Shown here in pieces: positions 41,570 through 51,005 of a stretch of DNA of 64,000 bases. The stretch is from CAYLHF01 sp964383365. Lineage in GTDB: Bacteria > Bacteroidota > Rhodothermia > Rhodothermales > UBA10348. The DNA lies in NCBI GenBank assembly GCA_964383365.1, contig CAYLHF010000016.1, positions 9,318 to 73,317 of the forward strand. Reading direction: 5' to 3'. Positions within the stretch are counted from its first letter, which is position 1. Every line of letters begins with the position of its first letter. The notes under the pieces were generated by a model, which was given only the letters and a program-made list of their open reading frames with translations, had not been told where the DNA came from and did not search any database. The translations under genes were made by a program, and so were the position numbers.

Positions 41570-42244
41570 ATGAAGTTTTTCATTGATACAGCAGATTTGA
41601 ACGAAATCCGGGAAGCCAACGCCATGGGTGTCCTCGATGGAGTGACGACTAATCCATCGTTGATGCGGAAGGCCGGTGGATCTGATTTTCATACCCATAT
41701 TCAGGCCATCTGTGAAGAGGTAGACGGCGATGTTTCAGCGGAAGTAATAGCGACCGACTTTGACGGAATGCTTTCCGAGGGTCGAATGCTGGCGGGTCTG
41801 CACCCCAATGTAGTGGTCAAGGTCCCCCTGATAGCCGAGGGGATCAAGGCTATTCGCACGTTTTCGGACGAAGGGATCAAGACCAATTGTACCCTGTGTT
41901 TTTCTCCAACCCAGGCGCTCGTGGCGGCGAAAGCAGGTGCAACCTACATCAGTCCTTTCATCGGTCGTCTCGACGATATATCTACGTCCGGAATGGAGTT
42001 GATCGAGCAGATCATCCAGATCTATGACAATTACGGATATGAGACTCAGGTACTCGCCGCCTCCATCCGTCACCCCATGCATGTCGTGGAGTCGGCGCTG
42101 GCGGGAGCGCACGTGGCGACGATCCCGTTCAATGTCATCGGCAAGCTGATCCAGCACCCGCTGACCGACCGGGGACTCGAGCGTTTCTTGAGCGATTGGA
42201 GGGCCTACGAGGCATCGGTCGCGCAGAATGGCGTCGACGCGTGA
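41570..42244 (+). CDS. Small transaldolase / fructose-6-phosphate aldolase family protein
   Basis: A 224-residue class I aldolase. It begins MKFFIDTADLNEIREANAMG, has DGVTTNPSLM, the Schiff-base Lys84 in VVVKVPL, NCTLCFSPTQALVAAKAGATYISPFIGRLDD and the terminal IPFNVIGKLIQHPLTDRGLERFL. This compact type includes both transaldolases of the pentose-phosphate pathway and fructose-6-phosphate aldolases. The FSA-specific Tyr cannot be settled here, and in bacteria lacking a long transaldolase this type usually is the transaldolase. Followed 59 bases later by a beta-CASP nuclease. Confidence 0.9.
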   Translation: MKFFIDTADLNEIREANAMGVLDGVTTNPSLMRKAGGSDFHTHIQAICEEVDGDVSAEVIATDFDGMLSEGRMLAGLHPNVVVKVPLIAEGIKAIRTFSDEGIKTNCTLCFSPTQALVAAKAGATYISPFIGRLDDISTSGMELIEQIIQIYDNYGYETQVLAASIRHPMHVVESALAGAHVATIPFNVIGKLIQHPLTDRGLERFLSDWRAYEASVAQNGVDA

Positions 42245-42303
42245 TGTCAATACCTGATCGCCAACTTCGATCGATGTCCGAACGCGACCACATCTGAAAA
42301 CGC

Positions 42304-43701
42304 ATGATCTATACAGCTCTCGGGGCGTCTGACGAAATCGGGGCGAGTTGCCATTATCTCAAGTTGGACGGTACGGGATTACTCCTTGACCTGGGCTCTG
42401 ATCCGGAGCAGGAAGGAGACGAAAGCGTCCCGGATCTGGACCTGCTTCATGCCAACTCGGATTGGTGGGTTGATCACGCGTTTGTCACGCATGCTCATCA
42501 TGACCATATCGGATCCGTACCGGTCGCGCTACGTGAATTTCCTCACATGCTCGTCCATATGACCCGTGCGACCCGGCAACTGACGGATATCCTTTTACCC
42601 GCTTCCGCCCGGTTACAGGCGCGCAAACTGAGGGAAGGGACGACCGCTTCCGAACCTCTTTTTCAGGAAGAGGACGTCGAAGCCTGCAGCTATCTCTATA
42701 TGGCACACGAACTCGACACGTGGTTCGATGTGACCGGGGTTCGGAGTCATCACCCCGTTCGGGCCAGCCTGCTGGACTCCGGTCATGTTCTGGGAGCATG
42801 CGGAGTCCTGATAGAGGGTGAGGAAGACGGGAAGCGTCGTCGGATATTTTATACGAGCGATACGGGGATGAGATCACAGACCATCATTCCCGGAGCCACG
42901 TATCCGGATCAGCCGATCGATGTTTTGCTTCTCGAGACCACATTGGGAGCAGACGCTGAGTCGGAATTGATTTCCCGCCGCAGCGAGGAAATCCGTCTCG
43001 GCGAATCCATTGCTGAAGTGCTTGTGAGAGGAGGAAGTGTACTCCTTCCGGTATTTGCACTCGGCCGGGGACAGGAAATTATAGCCCTGCTCGATCGGTA
43101 TAAAAAACGAGGGATCATTCCTGAAGACGTCCCCATCTACACCGCCGGACTCATGCGCGCGATCTCGGACGTATACGACCGGACGCGCTCGTACACACCG
43201 CGCCTGAACGAAGATTTTCAGGTATTTGGTGTCAGGCAGCGAAGACTCCCGCGGAGCCAGGCGGCCCTGTCCAATGCCTTGTCGGAGTCGGGTATCTACG
43301 TGGTCGGGAGTGGGATGATGTTCGAGCGGACCATTTCAAACCGCCTCGCTCAGCGTGTCGTCGGACAGGAGAAAAACGGGGTCTTTCTGGTCGGATATGC
43401 CCGGGAGGATTCGCCTGCAAGGAGTATTCTGGACGCCTTTCGAGACGGACCCGGTACCGAGGCGGTGATCGACCGTCTGGTCGGACCACAACCCGTCAAT
43501 TGCTCGGTTGATCGCTTCCATTTCAGTGGGCACAGTCACCGACGGGATCTGATTAAACTCGTCGAGAAAATGAACCCGAACCGGGTCATTCTGGTTCATG
43601 GGGAAACAGGAGCGCGGGAGTGGATGAAAGATAATTTGCAGTTTTTCTTTCCCGATCTGCCCGTCTACGCGCCGTCGACGGGAGAAGTCATCTCACTCTG
43701 A
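42304..43701 (+). CDS. Metallo-beta-lactamase/beta-CASP fold exonuclease (RNase J/YSH1-like)
   Basis: A 465-residue predicted RNA (or DNA) nuclease. The zinc motif is THAHHDHIG (residues 62-70), with further metal residues in DSGHVLGACG and FYTSDTGM. The beta-CASP domain has LLPVFALGRGQEIIALLDR and GSGMMFERTISNRLA, and the final FHFSGHSHRRDLIKLVEKMNPNRVILVHGE motif is standard. It lacks the C-terminal domain of RNase J and resembles the shorter KH-less group. It is cytoplasmic, and its partner is unknown. Confidence 0.87.
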   Translation: MIYTALGASDEIGASCHYLKLDGTGLLLDLGSDPEQEGDESVPDLDLLHANSDWWVDHAFVTHAHHDHIGSVPVALREFPHMLVHMTRATRQLTDILLPASARLQARKLREGTTASEPLFQEEDVEACSYLYMAHELDTWFDVTGVRSHHPVRASLLDSGHVLGACGVLIEGEEDGKRRRIFYTSDTGMRSQTIIPGATYPDQPIDVLLLETTLGADAESELISRRSEEIRLGESIAEVLVRGGSVLLPVFALGRGQEIIALLDRYKKRGIIPEDVPIYTAGLMRAISDVYDRTRSYTPRLNEDFQVFGVRQRRLPRSQAALSNALSESGIYVVGSGMMFERTISNRLAQRVVGQEKNGVFLVGYAREDSPARSILDAFRDGPGTEAVIDRLVGPQPVNCSVDRFHFSGHSHRRDLIKLVEKMNPNRVILVHGETGAREWMKDNLQFFFPDLPVYAPSTGEVISL

Positions 43702-43765
43702 TAGCTACCTGTCCGGCAGATGTCTGGTCAGGCGCCGGAGCATCAGATAGGGGTGTGATCCGACG

Positions 43766-44899
43766 CTAAAAAAGCTGATTCAGCAGAGCCAGGTAGTCCT
43801 TGGCCTGCATACGCTTTCTGTTGGCAATATTCGAATTATTGGATTCGGATAGACGCGCAATTTCCGGAAACAGACCGGCTGGCACCCCGAGTTCGTCAGG
43901 ATGGGGCAATTCGAGTCGTTCAGCCAGATCTGAGATCCTTTCGATCAGTCCGTGAGGATAGTGTGGTAGCCGGTCGTTTAGATCGTTCAATCGATCCGAG
44001 ATGGCGGCCATCTGGTACGCCAGAACGGGTCGGAGCAGGACTGCATTCAACAGTCCGTGTGGGAGATTGCACTGTCCTCCGATACTCTCGGACAGACAAT
44101 GGACGGCTCCGACATCCGCGTTTCCGAACGCCATCCCTGCGAGCGTGGAGGCTCGAATGACCCGTTCTCTCTGCATCGGTTCGCCTGGGTCCTGATAGCA
44201 AGGAACCAGGTGGTCAAACAGAAGTCGGATCGCTTCAATGGCGAGTATATCCGAAACCGGATTGGCCACATTCGATATATACGCCTCTACGGCGTGTGTC
44301 AGGGCATCCATGCCGGTCGATGCAATCAATGGTGGGGGAAGCGTCTCGATAAGATCGGCGTCAACGAGCGCTGCAAACGGAAACATCCCATCTCCCTTCA
44401 CGCTGAACTTCCGAAGGGCCGTGTGATCGCTGATGACGGATACCCAGGTTACTTCGGATCCCGTTCCACAGGTCGACGGGAGGGCCACAAACGGCAGCGA
44501 CGGATTCGAAAAGCGGTTCATACCCTCGAAATCGATACAACTTCCTTCGTTTCTGCCGAGCATTGCCGCGCACTTGGCCGTGTCCAGTGTACTCCCGCCT
44601 CCGATGCCGAACACTACATCCGCATCGATAGATCGTACGAGTTCGGCCACGCGATCTACCGTCTCAACACCCGGGTTCGGCTCTACGTCCGTGAATACGA
44701 AGACTTTTTCTGCCACCCGATCCAGCAGTGCCTCCAGTTCGCCGGGCCAGGAAGTTTCGCTTATTCCGGGATCGGTAACGAGCAGAATGCTGTCCCACGA
44801 AAACCGGTCAGCGAGTTCCGGAGCCCTTTTTCGTGCACCGGGGACAAGGGTAGTCTGCGTAGGTAGTTGAAAACCCATACCAACACCTTCAATATCCAT
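43766..44899 (-). CDS. Iron-containing alcohol dehydrogenase family protein
   Basis: A 377-residue group III (Fe-ADH) dehydrogenase. Visible features are VVFGIGGGSTLDTAKCAA (dinucleotide binding), PSTCGTGSEVTWVSVI, and the metal ligands Asp and His in STGMDALTHAVEAY and VGAVHCLSESIGGQCNLPHG. The substrate is unknown; the family covers butanol, lactaldehyde, glycerol and phosphonoacetaldehyde-type enzymes. The start at 44899 follows the S41 protease stop by 9 bases, so it is probably co-transcribed. An in-frame ATG seven codons later is an alternative start. Confidence 0.87.
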   Translation of the reverse strand: MDIEGVGMGFQLPTQTTLVPGARKRAPELADRFSWDSILLVTDPGISETSWPGELEALLDRVAEKVFVFTDVEPNPGVETVDRVAELVRSIDADVVFGIGGGSTLDTAKCAAMLGRNEGSCIDFEGMNRFSNPSLPFVALPSTCGTGSEVTWVSVISDHTALRKFSVKGDGMFPFAALVDADLIETLPPPLIASTGMDALTHAVEAYISNVANPVSDILAIEAIRLLFDHLVPCYQDPGEPMQRERVIRASTLAGMAFGNADVGAVHCLSESIGGQCNLPHGLLNAVLLRPVLAYQMAAISDRLNDLNDRLPHYPHGLIERISDLAERLELPHPDELGVPAGLFPEIARLSESNNSNIANRKRMQAKDYLALLNQLF

Positions 44900-44908
44900 G
44901 AACCGGCG

Positions 44909-46687
44909 CTACTGCTCCTCAGAATGTGTCTTCGAAAGCTCGTCAGGTAGCATACTCAGCGATGCTGCGTTCGGCCACAATCCGAGTGCCGACTGAAACG
45001 TCGGGTCGATGGTGTTAAAGACCGGCCACCAGGCCTCACTCCGGAAGAGTCGCTGGGCAAGACGGGCTTTCAGGATCGTTTCAAGTCCCGAACGGGCCCT
45101 CTTGAGGTCGGATACGGTGAACGTATCCTCGGCTCCCGTCTTACCGGAGGCAGTCTGTCCGGCAGCTTCGCCAGAACCTCCCGCCCCTGCCGGAAGAAAA
45201 AGATAACCCTGGTTCTTGAGATAGGACACAAAGTCTGTCCATAATTCGGGATTCACCGTGAACGATGCAAGAAAGTCGTTCTTGTTGTCCTTCCACCGAT
45301 CATGAATGGCCTCGCCGTTGGATGCGAATCGATCTCGAATGAAAAGAAATGCGGATCCTCGCGCCAGGACCCGGCGGAAGAGACCATCTGCCAGGGGAGA
45401 AAGACTGTCGGGGGCTACGACAACATCCGGCATGACACCTCCCCCTCCGTACACCGTCCGGCCGTGGAGCGTTTCGAACTTGAGTGAATCCGGGATGTCA
45501 CTCAAATACTCGGCAGGATGGAGCGTTGCCTGATCATAGGTGGCAAATTTCTCCTTGTAATATGCCTCGACGTCTCCGTTTTCATAGGGCGTCTGAATGA
45601 GGCGTCCCGACGGCATAAAATATCGAGCGACCGTGATTTGAAGGATACTCCCGTCCCTGAGTTGGAACGGTCGCTGGACCAGGCCTTTTCCGAATGTCCT
45701 TCTCCCGACAATCAGCGCGCGGTCATGATCCTGAAGGGCCCCGGCGACGATCTCACTCCCGGAGGCCGAATTCTCATCAACGAGTACAATGACCGGTTCG
45801 GAGGCCAAAATTCCCCCTGGCGTTACCGGATCGACCTCATTCTCAGCCGCAACGCGACCCCGCGTGAAGACGATGGTACCCTGACCATCCAGGAACTCGT
45901 CGGCGACGTCTATCGCGGCCTTCTTTATTCCACCCGGATTACCTCGCAGGTCCAGAACCAATTGCCTCATTCCGGCCTTTTTCAGGCGGTCGACGTGGGT
46001 AATGAATTCGTCATGCGTCGTCATGGCGAAACGACCGATCCTGACGTAGCCGGTCTGATCGTCCACCATATAACTGGCGTCGACGCTGTAGAGTGGAATC
46101 TTCGCCCGTGTGATATCGAACGTAATCGGCTCAGTTACTCCAGGCCGGCCGATGGTGAGAGAAACATGCGTTCCGATCGGTCCCTTCAACTGTTTCTGAA
46201 TCTCCAGGGATCCCGCGCCGACGATGCTCTCCTCTCCGACTTGAAGTAGCCTGTCTCCGGCCATGATTCCTACGCCCTCGCTCGGACCGTTCGGGAAAGT
46301 AGACGTGACGCGGGCGGTGTCTTCCGCTGGAACTTCAAACCATATTCCAATGCCCCCGAATGCCCCGGTATATTCTTCCTGGACATTACGGACGTGATCG
46401 ACATCGATGTAGACCGAATGCGGATCGAGTTGTTCGAGCATGGCACGGATTGCAGAATCAGTCATCTTACCGGATGTGACTTCGTCCACGTATTGCCTGT
46501 CGATGAGCAGAAAGGCATCTTCGAGCTTGCGAAGTTGCTCATACGTGTCATCCGATCCGATGACTTCGGCGGCCCGGATGCCGAAGAACCCGCCGATAAG
46601 GAGGAGTAAAACACCGGGAACGATGAATCGTTGATACTGCTTAATCATGACGGAACTGATTTCGGGAAATTGGCTTGCCATTCGCAC
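44909..46687 (-). CDS. S41-family C-terminal processing peptidase (CtpA-like)
   Basis: A 592-residue periplasmic or membrane-anchored serine protease. A hydrophobic segment near residues 22-40 (FIVPGVLLLLIGGFFGIRAA) anchors or exports it. A PDZ domain follows (GIGIWFEV, GIMAGDRLLQVGEESI), then the S41 domain with LVLDLRGNPGG, catalytic Ser in VLVDENSASGSEIVAGAL and Lys in GRRTFGKGLVQRP. The C-terminal 150 residues include a Gly/Ala/Ser-rich linker. The start at 46687 gives 13 polar residues before MIKQYQRF (46648), which is an alternative start. Confidence 0.91.
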   Translation of the reverse strand: MRMASQFPEISSVMIKQYQRFIVPGVLLLLIGGFFGIRAAEVIGSDDTYEQLRKLEDAFLLIDRQYVDEVTSGKMTDSAIRAMLEQLDPHSVYIDVDHVRNVQEEYTGAFGGIGIWFEVPAEDTARVTSTFPNGPSEGVGIMAGDRLLQVGEESIVGAGSLEIQKQLKGPIGTHVSLTIGRPGVTEPITFDITRAKIPLYSVDASYMVDDQTGYVRIGRFAMTTHDEFITHVDRLKKAGMRQLVLDLRGNPGGIKKAAIDVADEFLDGQGTIVFTRGRVAAENEVDPVTPGGILASEPVIVLVDENSASGSEIVAGALQDHDRALIVGRRTFGKGLVQRPFQLRDGSILQITVARYFMPSGRLIQTPYENGDVEAYYKEKFATYDQATLHPAEYLSDIPDSLKFETLHGRTVYGGGGVMPDVVVAPDSLSPLADGLFRRVLARGSAFLFIRDRFASNGEAIHDRWKDNKNDFLASFTVNPELWTDFVSYLKNQGYLFLPAGAGGSGEAAGQTASGKTGAEDTFTVSDLKRARSGLETILKARLAQRLFRSEAWWPVFNTIDPTFQSALGLWPNAASLSMLPDELSKTHSEEQ

Positions 46688-46829
46688 GAGTCTGATTCGA
46701 TCTGGTTTCGTTTTTGTTTCGACGGAACGACCTGATTTTGTCTATTCTCTTGGTGTAACCTTTTATGGTAGGCATCCGTTTTGACCGTGGGTCAGTTACC
46801 GTAAGCAGACTGGATAATTATCGCGCCAC

Positions 46830-47354
46830 GTGAGTCCCATACAATACGATAATCTGTTCAGGCTACACAGACAGCGGGTATTCGGCTTCGCGTTTCACTA
46901 TCTGGGTAATGAAGATGATGCTGCTGATGTTACACAGGAAGTCTTTATCCGGTTGTGGCGGAATCGCCGATCCATCGAGGCGGACCGTCTCACGGGGTGG
47001 TTGTTGCGGGTCACACGGAACCTGTGTGTGGATGCCTACCGGAAAAAAACGACCAGATTACGATATATCAGTACAGATTCAGACGGAATTGACGACCACG
47101 GTGATCGGCGACCGATGCCAGACTCCATTGCGGCCGGGAGTTTATTTAACGAGCGTCTGCAGACGGCGCTCAAGACACTGGGCGAACCCCACAGGAGCAT
47201 CCTTATGCTCCGTGAAATAGAAGAATTTAAGTACGAGGAAATAAGTGATGCGTTGGACCTTCCACTCAATACCGTGAAGGTCTATTTGCACAGAGCGCGC
47301 CGGGCGCTTCGGAAAGAATTGAGCGAGGCTCTGAGGTACGAATATGTCGAATGA
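46830..47354 (+). CDS. ECF-type RNA polymerase sigma factor
   Basis: A 174-residue sigma-70 factor with region 2 (DNLFRLHRQRVFGFAFHYLGNEDDAADVTQEVFIRLW) and region 4 (LGEPHRSILMLREIEEFKYEEISDALDLPLNTVKVYLHRARRAL). The start is GTG at 46830. The next gene overlaps it by 11 bases and encodes a membrane protein with anti-sigma features, so the two probably form a sigma/anti-sigma pair. DUF4252 proteins accompany such modules in Bacteroidota. Confidence 0.93.
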   Translation: MSPIQYDNLFRLHRQRVFGFAFHYLGNEDDAADVTQEVFIRLWRNRRSIEADRLTGWLLRVTRNLCVDAYRKKTTRLRYISTDSDGIDDHGDRRPMPDSIAAGSLFNERLQTALKTLGEPHRSILMLREIEEFKYEEISDALDLPLNTVKVYLHRARRALRKELSEALRYEYVE

Positions 47355-47889
47355 CCGAGGTAACATATCGAGAGAAACACCCATTGAGCGGTTCCTGGAT
47401 GGCGATATGAATGCTGCTGACCGCAGGGCGTTCGAGGACTTGATACGGCAAGATGATTGGATCCGGCGTGAAACCGACCTTGCCCGATCGATCCTCGTCG
47501 GTCTCCACTCTATGGATGCCCCGGAAATTCCGGAGCGTGTGACGAAAGACGTTCGGCGTACTATTCGAAACGATCTTACCGGAGACGTAGCCGCATGGTT
47601 GAAAATCGTCTACCGAGAGAGGATGCGACCCAAACTCCAACCCATCGTCGCCATGGCCAGCCTTCTTGCCGTCGTCCTGTCAGCGGCACTTCTGGGAAGA
47701 AGCACACCGACGCCGGAGGTGTCGGGCGTAGAGTCGGCCAGGCAGGAAGTCGAGTGGACACTGGCGTACCTGTCCAGAGTAAGCCGTCGAACAGGTTCCG
47801 CTGTGAGGAGGAAGGCAATTCAACCGCTGGTAGTGGGCCCTGTATCCGATGCGGTCCGGCTGTTGAGTGAGAACGGTGAGGACGAATAA
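47344..47889 (+). CDS. Putative membrane anti-sigma factor
   Basis: A 181-residue protein with a cytoplasmic N-terminal part of about 95 residues (IERFLDGDMNAADRRAFEDLIRQDDWIRRE resembles zf-less anti-sigma starts), one transmembrane helix at about 99-116 (PIVAMASLLAVVLSAALLG) and a periplasmic tail of about 65 residues. There is no ZAS Cys/His motif. The overlap with the sigma gene and the one-base overlap with DUF4252 (stop TAA shares its last A with the ATG at 47889) suggest coordinated synthesis. The role is inferred from context. Confidence 0.7.
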   Translation: MSNDRGNISRETPIERFLDGDMNAADRRAFEDLIRQDDWIRRETDLARSILVGLHSMDAPEIPERVTKDVRRTIRNDLTGDVAAWLKIVYRERMRPKLQPIVAMASLLAVVLSAALLGRSTPTPEVSGVESARQEVEWTLAYLSRVSRRTGSAVRRKAIQPLVVGPVSDAVRLLSENGEDE

Positions 47890-48452
47890 TGGCGAAATTA
47901 ACAGATACAATCATGACGATGAGGATAGTTTTGCTGGTCGTACTGTTCGGGGTGATCATCCGTCCGGCTGTCGCTCAGTCGGATATCGAAGATGATCCGG
48001 GATTTGCAAGCTTCGGCGATCTTTCATCCGTTTTCGATCGAGATCCATCGCTGGAAGTCAATCTTCACGGAGTGCTTCTAAGACTCGTCGCCGAGTCCTC
48101 GCGTATTTCGGATCCGGAGTTGGCCGACATGCTCGGCGACGTCAGGGCGATTTACGTTGTTGGTTTTCACCTGCGCAGGTCGGAGTACCGAAAAGTCATG
48201 CGGCACAACGAGATGATGGCAAAACGACTGAAGCGAAAGGGCTGGGAAAGCGCCGTCAGTGTCAGGAATGACGGAGAGGATGTGCATATGCTCATCCGGA
48301 TGCGCGCCGAAGAAATAGTCGGCCTGACGGTACTCTCCGTGACGGTAGATGAGGGAGAAAGCGTCTATCTCAACATCGTAGGCAACATCGATCCCGAACA
48401 GATTGGGCGCATCGGTGAAAAATTCGACCTGGAAGGTCTGAGAGACTGGTAA
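47889..48452 (+). CDS. DUF4252 domain protein (exported)
   Basis: A 187-residue protein with a signal peptide at about residues 10-28 (MRIVLLVVLFGVIIRPAVAQ), then a DUF4252-like body: an acidic start, VRAIYVVGFHLRRSEYRKVMRHNEMMAKRLKRKGWE and LTVLSVTVDEGESVYLNIVGNID. The family has no established activity but is often encoded beside ECF sigma factors in Bacteroidota, as here. It likely acts in the periplasm as part of the sigma/anti-sigma module. No lipobox Cys is visible. Confidence 0.75.
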   Translation: MAKLTDTIMTMRIVLLVVLFGVIIRPAVAQSDIEDDPGFASFGDLSSVFDRDPSLEVNLHGVLLRLVAESSRISDPELADMLGDVRAIYVVGFHLRRSEYRKVMRHNEMMAKRLKRKGWESAVSVRNDGEDVHMLIRMRAEEIVGLTVLSVTVDEGESVYLNIVGNIDPEQIGRIGEKFDLEGLRDW

Positions 48453-48603
48453 TCAGCGACGAATGCGTACTCCGAGACTCTGTCAGGATTTTTGAATCGG
48501 CTCTAGAAACAGGAATCCATTCGACTCGTATGCTCGCTCTGTAACCACTGGCGGGTGATTCACCCATTTTCTGTACTTCGAGTCAACACAGACGCACGAT
48601 TCC

Positions 48604-49200
48604 ATGAAAGCAGCCCTGATCGGCCTGGGAGGCCTCCTTCTACTCATCGTCCTGATTCTCATGTCGGCTATTCCGGCTTACAATGGTCTTGTTGACCGGG
48701 ATGAAAACGTAACTCGCAGTTGGGCAGATGTCGAGACCCAATATCAGCGTCGTGCTGATTTGATTCCGAATCTGGTAAACACCGTGAAGGGTGCCGCAGA
48801 CTTTGAAAAAGAAACGCTGGATGCGGTGATCTCAGCACGCGCCCGTGCAACGTCGGTAACCGTCTCGCCCGGAGATCTCTCCGATCCTTCCAAGATGGAA
48901 GCATTCATGTCCGCTCAGAATTCGCTGTCCGGGGCGCTGGGACGTCTGCTGGTGGTATCAGAGAATTATCCGACTTTGCAGGCCACGGAATCATTCCGTC
49001 AGCTCCAGGATCAATTGGAAGGGACCGAAAACAGAATCAATGTCGCCAGACGGGATTACAACGATGCGGTGCAGAACTACAACAGCAAGGTTCGACGATT
49101 CCCGGGCTCGCTCGTCGCATCGTTCGCCGGATTCGAACGTCGGACGCCGTTCGAGGCACAGGCCGGTGCTGAAAAGGCTCCACAGGTTGATTTTAACTGA
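48604..49200 (+). CDS. lemA: LemA family protein
   Basis: A 198-residue membrane protein with an N-terminal transmembrane helix (ALIGLGGLLLLIVLILMSAIP) followed by an all-helical LemA domain: NGLVDRDENVTRSWADVETQYQRRADLIPNLV, LDAVISARARAT, ENYPTLQATESFRQLQDQLEGTENRINVARRDYNDAVQNYN. Its function is not settled. It usually pairs with a TPM-domain protein, which follows here 15 bases later. Confidence 0.93.
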   Translation: MKAALIGLGGLLLLIVLILMSAIPAYNGLVDRDENVTRSWADVETQYQRRADLIPNLVNTVKGAADFEKETLDAVISARARATSVTVSPGDLSDPSKMEAFMSAQNSLSGALGRLLVVSENYPTLQATESFRQLQDQLEGTENRINVARRDYNDAVQNYNSKVRRFPGSLVASFAGFERRTPFEAQAGAEKAPQVDFN

Positions 49201-49215
49201 GCTGATTCGAATTTC

Positions 49216-49983
49216 ATGCGCAAGATCGTATTCCTTCTCTTCTCCGTTCTCTTCGTCGTTCCGGGTGTGTTCGGTCAACGCGTCAACGTTCTCGAACCGA
49301 CCGGGAAATGGGTGACGGATGAGGGAGATTTTCTCTCTACCGGCCAGGAGCGGATACTATCCCGGATGCTATCAGGTTATGCGGATTCAACGTCCACACA
49401 GATCGTGATTGTAACGTTGAAGGACCTGCAAGGGGCGAGTGCGTCGGATTATGCGGTCTCACTCGGGCGGAAATGGAAGATTGGTCAGGAGGGAAAGGAC
49501 AACGGCATCGTAGTTCTCCTTTCCCGAGCTGAACGGGATGTATACATTTCGACAGGATATGGCATGGAGGGAGCCATCACGGATGCACTCTCCGGAAAAA
49601 TCATACGATCTCTCATGATTCCCCGATTCCGGGAAGGGCAGTTCTTCGAGGGTCTCAGAGATGGAGTCTCAGCGGTCATTATGGCAGCTTCGGGCGAGTT
49701 CGAAGCGGAAGATCTTCCGGCTGATCAGGACAGTGGAGGAACGATTCCGCTGTCATTTCTGATCATGATCGGGTTTATCATATACTCAATCATTGCCTCT
49801 CGTGGCAAACATGGGGGGCGCGGGCGTGGTCACCGACGCAACGACAGTCTCCTGCCCATTATTCTCTGGAGTGCGCTCGGTGGCGGAGGTCGCAGCGGCT
49901 TCGGTGGCGGCGGCTTCGGTGGGGGAGGCTTCGGTGGGGGAGGAGGAAGCTTTGGTGGCGGCGGTGCAGGAGGAAGCTGGTAG
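49216..49983 (+). CDS. TPM-domain protein with Gly-rich C-terminus
   Basis: A 255-residue protein: signal peptide (IVFLLFSVLFVVPGVFG), a TPM (TLP18.3/Psb32/MOLO-1) domain at about residues 30-165 with TQIVIVTLKDLQG, GIVVLLSRAERDVYISTGYGMEG and FREGQFFEGL, a transmembrane helix near 185-200 (FLIMIGFIIYSII), and a tail of GGGGFGGGGF-like repeats ending GGSW. The LemA-TPM pair is widespread in bacteria. The Gly/Phe-rich tail faces the cytoplasm if the signal peptide is cleaved. Confidence 0.87.
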   Translation: MRKIVFLLFSVLFVVPGVFGQRVNVLEPTGKWVTDEGDFLSTGQERILSRMLSGYADSTSTQIVIVTLKDLQGASASDYAVSLGRKWKIGQEGKDNGIVVLLSRAERDVYISTGYGMEGAITDALSGKIIRSLMIPRFREGQFFEGLRDGVSAVIMAASGEFEAEDLPADQDSGGTIPLSFLIMIGFIIYSIIASRGKHGGRGRGHRRNDSLLPIILWSALGGGGRSGFGGGGFGGGGFGGGGGSFGGGGAGGSW

Positions 49984-50010
49984 GGCCGGCTCGTCAGATA
50001 ACCACCTGAA

Positions 50011-50535
50011 TCAATGAGGGCTTACGGTTACGGGGCCGGGTAAAGAGTCTCCGCTGGCGACCTTGATATTGGTGACCGAGTGCCCCAGAAAAGCGGTCGT
50101 CGCGAGTTCTTTCGCCTGCTGAGAGATTTGCGGACGGTGCTTTTTTTCGGATCGGTCTACGGAAGACGTCCCTGTATCCTCGGCCGGTAACACGGCGTTG
50201 TGCATATGGGAACGGCGCGTCTGGTCGTCCATTGAAAGCAGACGATAACGGTCAATCTCGTATTTCCACAATCCAGCCCCTCGAATCCGGACACCGATGA
50301 CATCGCCATCGTGCAGGTGGATGGCGAGATTGGTATGATCCGCACCAGTCCACCAGATCGTTTCTCTTACTTCGCCGAGATGAATGGTTCTTCTGAAACG
50401 TCCTGAAAATGACCATGAGGCCAATTCCAGCCGATCAGTCTTCAGCTGAATACGGGAAAAGAAGAGTCCGCTCTCATCGATGCGACATCTATTGGAGAGC
50501 GAAACCGGAACACCAGGAATAGTACCGATTTTCAT
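50011..50535 (-). CDS. Hypothetical protein with PH-like beta-barrel core
   Basis: A 174-residue frame from ATG 50535. Residues about 20-95 form alternating strands (SGLFFSRIQLKTDRLELASWSF, RFRRTIHLGEVRETIWWTG, NLAIHLHDGDVIGVRIRGAGLWKYEID), which resemble a PH-like or bacterial PH domain. The remaining residues are polar. The same frame continues upstream to 50709, but that part is antisense to the TPR gene. It is convergent with the TPM gene. I do not recognise the family; the coding call rests on the strand pattern and on the absence of any competing frame. Confidence 0.55.
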   Translation of the reverse strand: MKIGTIPGVPVSLSNRCRIDESGLFFSRIQLKTDRLELASWSFSGRFRRTIHLGEVRETIWWTGADHTNLAIHLHDGDVIGVRIRGAGLWKYEIDRYRLLSMDDQTRRSHMHNAVLPAEDTGTSSVDRSEKKHRPQISQQAKELATTAFLGHSVTNIKVASGDSLPGPVTVSPH

Positions 50536-50614
50536 GGAGTGCTTTAACTCTGGGCGGTGTGTTAGCAGACTGTCACACGAGTGGGTACGAACAAAAAATA
50601 AAAATTTGCGATCC

Positions 50615-50944
50615 ATGTCTGCTGATCGATTGGAATCCCTGCGTGCCTTCCTTCTTGAGGATCCGGATGATCCGTTTATTCGTTTCGCACTGGGTTCCGA
50701 ATTGAGCAACAGAGGTCAGTTTGAGGATGCTCTCGCTATATTCAGTGACCTCGTCACCGATGCTCCTGATTATATTGGGACGTACTATCATCTGGGGAAG
50801 CTCCTTGAACAGATGGACCACGTGAATGACGCGATTGAGATATACCGAACGGGCATCGATCGGGCAGGCGAACTCAGAGAACATCACGCTCGCGCGGAGT
50901 TGCAGTCCGCATTGATGGAAGCAGAAGGATTTGGATTTGAATAG
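50615..50944 (+). CDS. Small TPR protein
   Basis: A 109-residue protein made of two to three tetratricopeptide repeats: SADRLESLRAFLLEDPDDPFIRFALGSELSNRGQFEDAL, then AIFSDLVTDAPDYIGTYYHLGKLLEQMDHVNDAIEIYRTGI. These are helical protein-interaction repeats. No signal peptide or partner domain is present, so it is probably a cytoplasmic adaptor. The next gene begins 61 bases later. I chose the ATG at 50615; the upstream extension of the frame is antisense to the PH-like gene. Confidence 0.75.
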   Translation: MSADRLESLRAFLLEDPDDPFIRFALGSELSNRGQFEDALAIFSDLVTDAPDYIGTYYHLGKLLEQMDHVNDAIEIYRTGIDRAGELREHHARAELQSALMEAEGFGFE

Positions 50945-51005
50945 CGCGAAGTACGGACCCGGAGGCCAGTGGACAGGCCGCCGGTCTCAACCAGAACGAG
51001 ACACG

